A stretch of DNA of 5,731 bases from Phycisphaerales bacterium (GTDB lineage Bacteria; Planctomycetota; Phycisphaerae; Phycisphaerales; UBA1924), in NCBI GenBank assembly GCA_016764015.1, contig JAESSR010000312.1, positions 1 through 5,731 of the forward strand, in the 5' to 3' direction. Of this stretch, positions 4,756 through 5,731 are shown one piece after another. Positions within the stretch are counted from its first letter, which is position 1. Every line of letters starts with the position of its first letter. Below the pieces are notes generated by a model. The model searched no databases, was not told where the DNA came from, and was given only the letters and a program-made list of their open reading frames with translations. The translations under genes and the position numbers were made by a program.

Positions 4756-5464
4756 TGGTCGAGGATTCCGATGAGGCGTCCATGCGTAGGATCGCCAGAG
4801 GGGTCACTTGGTCGATAAGCCATTGTGCGAAGTCGGCTTTGGTCATATTCACTTGTGTCGATCGCGGGATGGAAACCCCACGCGCATCGTTGCCCAGAAG
4901 TGTTGCCTCGATAGAGCCAGAGTCCATCGTTTCGAGTGTATTGGCGACGATCAAGTCAATATTTTTTCTCTCAAGCTTCGAGAGCGCCGATTCCATCAAC
5001 CGATCCTTTGGTTCAAGAGCGAATCCGACTAGAAACTGATTCGATCGAGCCATTGCTGAGCATTGAGCAAGGAGGTCTTGGGTCGATTCGAGTTCAATGG
5101 TCAAGTTCTTTCCTTCACGCCTGCGTTTGCCCGTGAGGTCGATTTCAGACGCAATCGGGCGATAGTCTGCAACCGCGGCGGCCATAATGAGCGTATCTGA
5201 CTGTGGGAAGTGGGTTTGGAGCAAGTCCCCAAGGTCTGCTGTCGATTGAAACCCGATAACCTCGATCTCAGGATTCATGGGGCGAATCGTATGTGGGCCG
5301 AGCAGTAGGGTGACTTTCCACCCATGATCTTGGGCGTAGTCACTGAGCGCACACCCCAAGCGTCCAGATGAGCGATTTCCAAGAAATCGAACCGCATCGA
5401 TTGGCTCATGGGTCGGCCCGGCTGTTATCAATAGTCTGCGTGTCGCTTCGCTTGAAATCACCAT
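4748..5464 (-). CDS. coaB: Phosphopantothenate-cysteine ligase, stand-alone CoaB domain
   Basis: A 238-residue protein corresponding to the CoaB half of the common CoaBC (Dfp) bifunctional enzyme. Visible family motifs are ITAGPTHEPIDAVRFLGNRSSG (13-22 and 23-34; nucleotide and subunit contacts), MAAAVADYRP (94-103), a Lys/Arg-rich segment at 113-119, ESTQDLL (126-132), GFALE (147-151), and K163/K167/D170/N175 in the SKLERKNIDLIVAN region. It joins cysteine to 4'-phosphopantothenate using CTP (or ATP in some lineages) in coenzyme A synthesis, in the cytoplasm. No CoaC flavoprotein decarboxylase domain precedes it and none lies upstream, so CoaC must be encoded elsewhere. The ATG at 5464 is preferred because GAG and AGG lie just upstream. 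An ATG at 5473 and a TTG at 5485 in the same frame have no suitable site and would add residues unneeded by the fold. Its 3' end overlaps the fusion gene by 8 bases, forming an operon. Confidence 0.9.
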   Translation of the reverse strand: MVISSEATRRLLITAGPTHEPIDAVRFLGNRSSGRLGCALSDYAQDHGWKVTLLLGPHTIRPMNPEIEVIGFQSTADLGDLLQTHFPQSDTLIMAAAVADYRPIASEIDLTGKRRREGKNLTIELESTQDLLAQCSAMARSNQFLVGFALEPKDRLMESALSKLERKNIDLIVANTLETMDSGSIEATLLGNDARGVSIPRSTQVNMTKADFAQWLIDQVTPLAILRMDASSESSTND

Positions 5465-5663
5465 GAACCTCATCTCGTTGTCCAATGCAATGGAACTGAG
5501 TTCCGACTATGATCGTAGAGTCACCGTTGCCTCAATGGGCACGAAATTGAAGAAACACACAAGGATCGCTCGGCTGAAAATCGGTATGTTGGCGATTGGT
5601 GTTCCTATAGTGTCATCCCAAGAGGGCTGTTCCGGACTATTTCTCAGAGGATTGAGCATTCAT
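5465..5663. promoter_or_regulatory. Divergent intergenic region between coaB and the PilB/GspE-like gene
   Basis: About 200 bases that must hold promoters for both directions. For coaB, TTGAGG (5535-5530) and CATAGT (5511-5506) on the minus strand are spaced by 18 bases, each a 4/6 match. For the plus gene, TATAGT (5606-5611) is a 5/6 match to a -10 box but lacks a good -35 box. Both are weak candidates. The plus strand is also open in the frame of the downstream gene from an ATG at 5490 through the whole region, so an N-terminal extension of that gene cannot be excluded. Confidence 0.3.
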
Positions 5664-5731
5664 ATGGCAAGAAGTCGTAAAAAACTCGGACAAATTTTGG
5701 TTGCTCAGGGGGCAATCAACGCTGAGCAAGC
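5664..5731 (+). CDS. PilB/GspE-family secretion or pilus ATPase, N-terminal fragment
   Basis: The first 22 complete codons are present before the window ends: MARSRKKLGQILVAQGAI, then NAEQ. The pattern [KR]-[LI]-G-[QE]-[IL]-L-[VI]-x-x-G-x-[IL]-x-x-x-Q is typical of the MshEN/GspE N-terminal domain that opens PilB, GspE and MshE ATPases of type IV pilus and type II secretion systems. These cytoplasmic hexamers power pilin or pseudopilin assembly, and the N-terminal domain contacts the membrane platform or c-di-GMP in some members. The catalytic Walker motifs lie beyond the window, so PilB, GspE and a lone MshEN-domain protein cannot be told apart. The start at 5664 is chosen because the family motif begins right after it; GAGG at 5647-5650 is rather distant (13 bases). 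An ATG at 5490 in the same frame would add 58 residues. Confidence 0.72.
   Translation, partial: MARSRKKLGQILVAQGAINAEQ

Noticed and set aside
5465..5485. TTG start at 5485 or ATG at 5473 for coaB
   Set aside because: Neither has a ribosome-binding site at proper spacing. The ATG at 5464 has GAG/AGG just upstream and gives a normal CoaB N-terminus.

Overview
The window looks like a piece of a bacterial chromosome, most plausibly from the Planctomycetota and perhaps the class Phycisphaerae. That placement is an inference. It rests on a LysW/LysX amino-group-carrier pair in a bacterium with fairly GC-rich coding DNA, a very long low-complexity Gly/Gln/Arg head on an RNA-modification enzyme, and the start of a PilB/GspE-type ATPase. 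No rRNA, tRNA, CRISPR array or insertion sequence was seen.

Left part (1-650, minus strand): the first codons of lysX are cut by the window edge and preceded by a complete lysW, which encodes a 60-residue carrier protein ending in the diagnostic EDWGE. Upstream of lysW lies a perfect 8-bp hairpin followed by a T-rich tract, which is an intrinsic terminator on the minus strand. Just upstream of that is a 35-codon reading frame with six lysine codons in a 12-codon stretch. The order promoter, Lys-rich peptide, terminator, lysW suggests a lysine-sensing transcription attenuator. A second small frame with a near-perfect Shine-Dalgarno sequence lies further upstream.

Middle (650-2607): a largely gene-free stretch leads into a plus-strand gene (907-1524) for a single-pass membrane protein with weak secretin-like features. 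It converges with a minus-strand gene (1618-2367) for a membrane-anchored WG-repeat protein. About 240 bases without a convincing gene follow.

Right part (2608-5464, minus strand): a two-gene operon. A stand-alone CoaB (phosphopantothenate-cysteine ligase, coenzyme A synthesis) overlaps by 8 bases the start of a 715-residue three-part protein. That protein has a disordered Gly/Gln/Tyr/Arg-rich head, an RluA-like pseudouridine synthase domain with a charge-reversed HELD motif in place of HRLD, and a class I SAM methyltransferase. Divergently from coaB, the right edge (5664-5731, plus) holds the start of a PilB/GspE-family ATPase.

The two observations most worth following up are the candidate lysine attenuator ahead of lysW and the disordered-head/pseudouridine-synthase/methyltransferase fusion.
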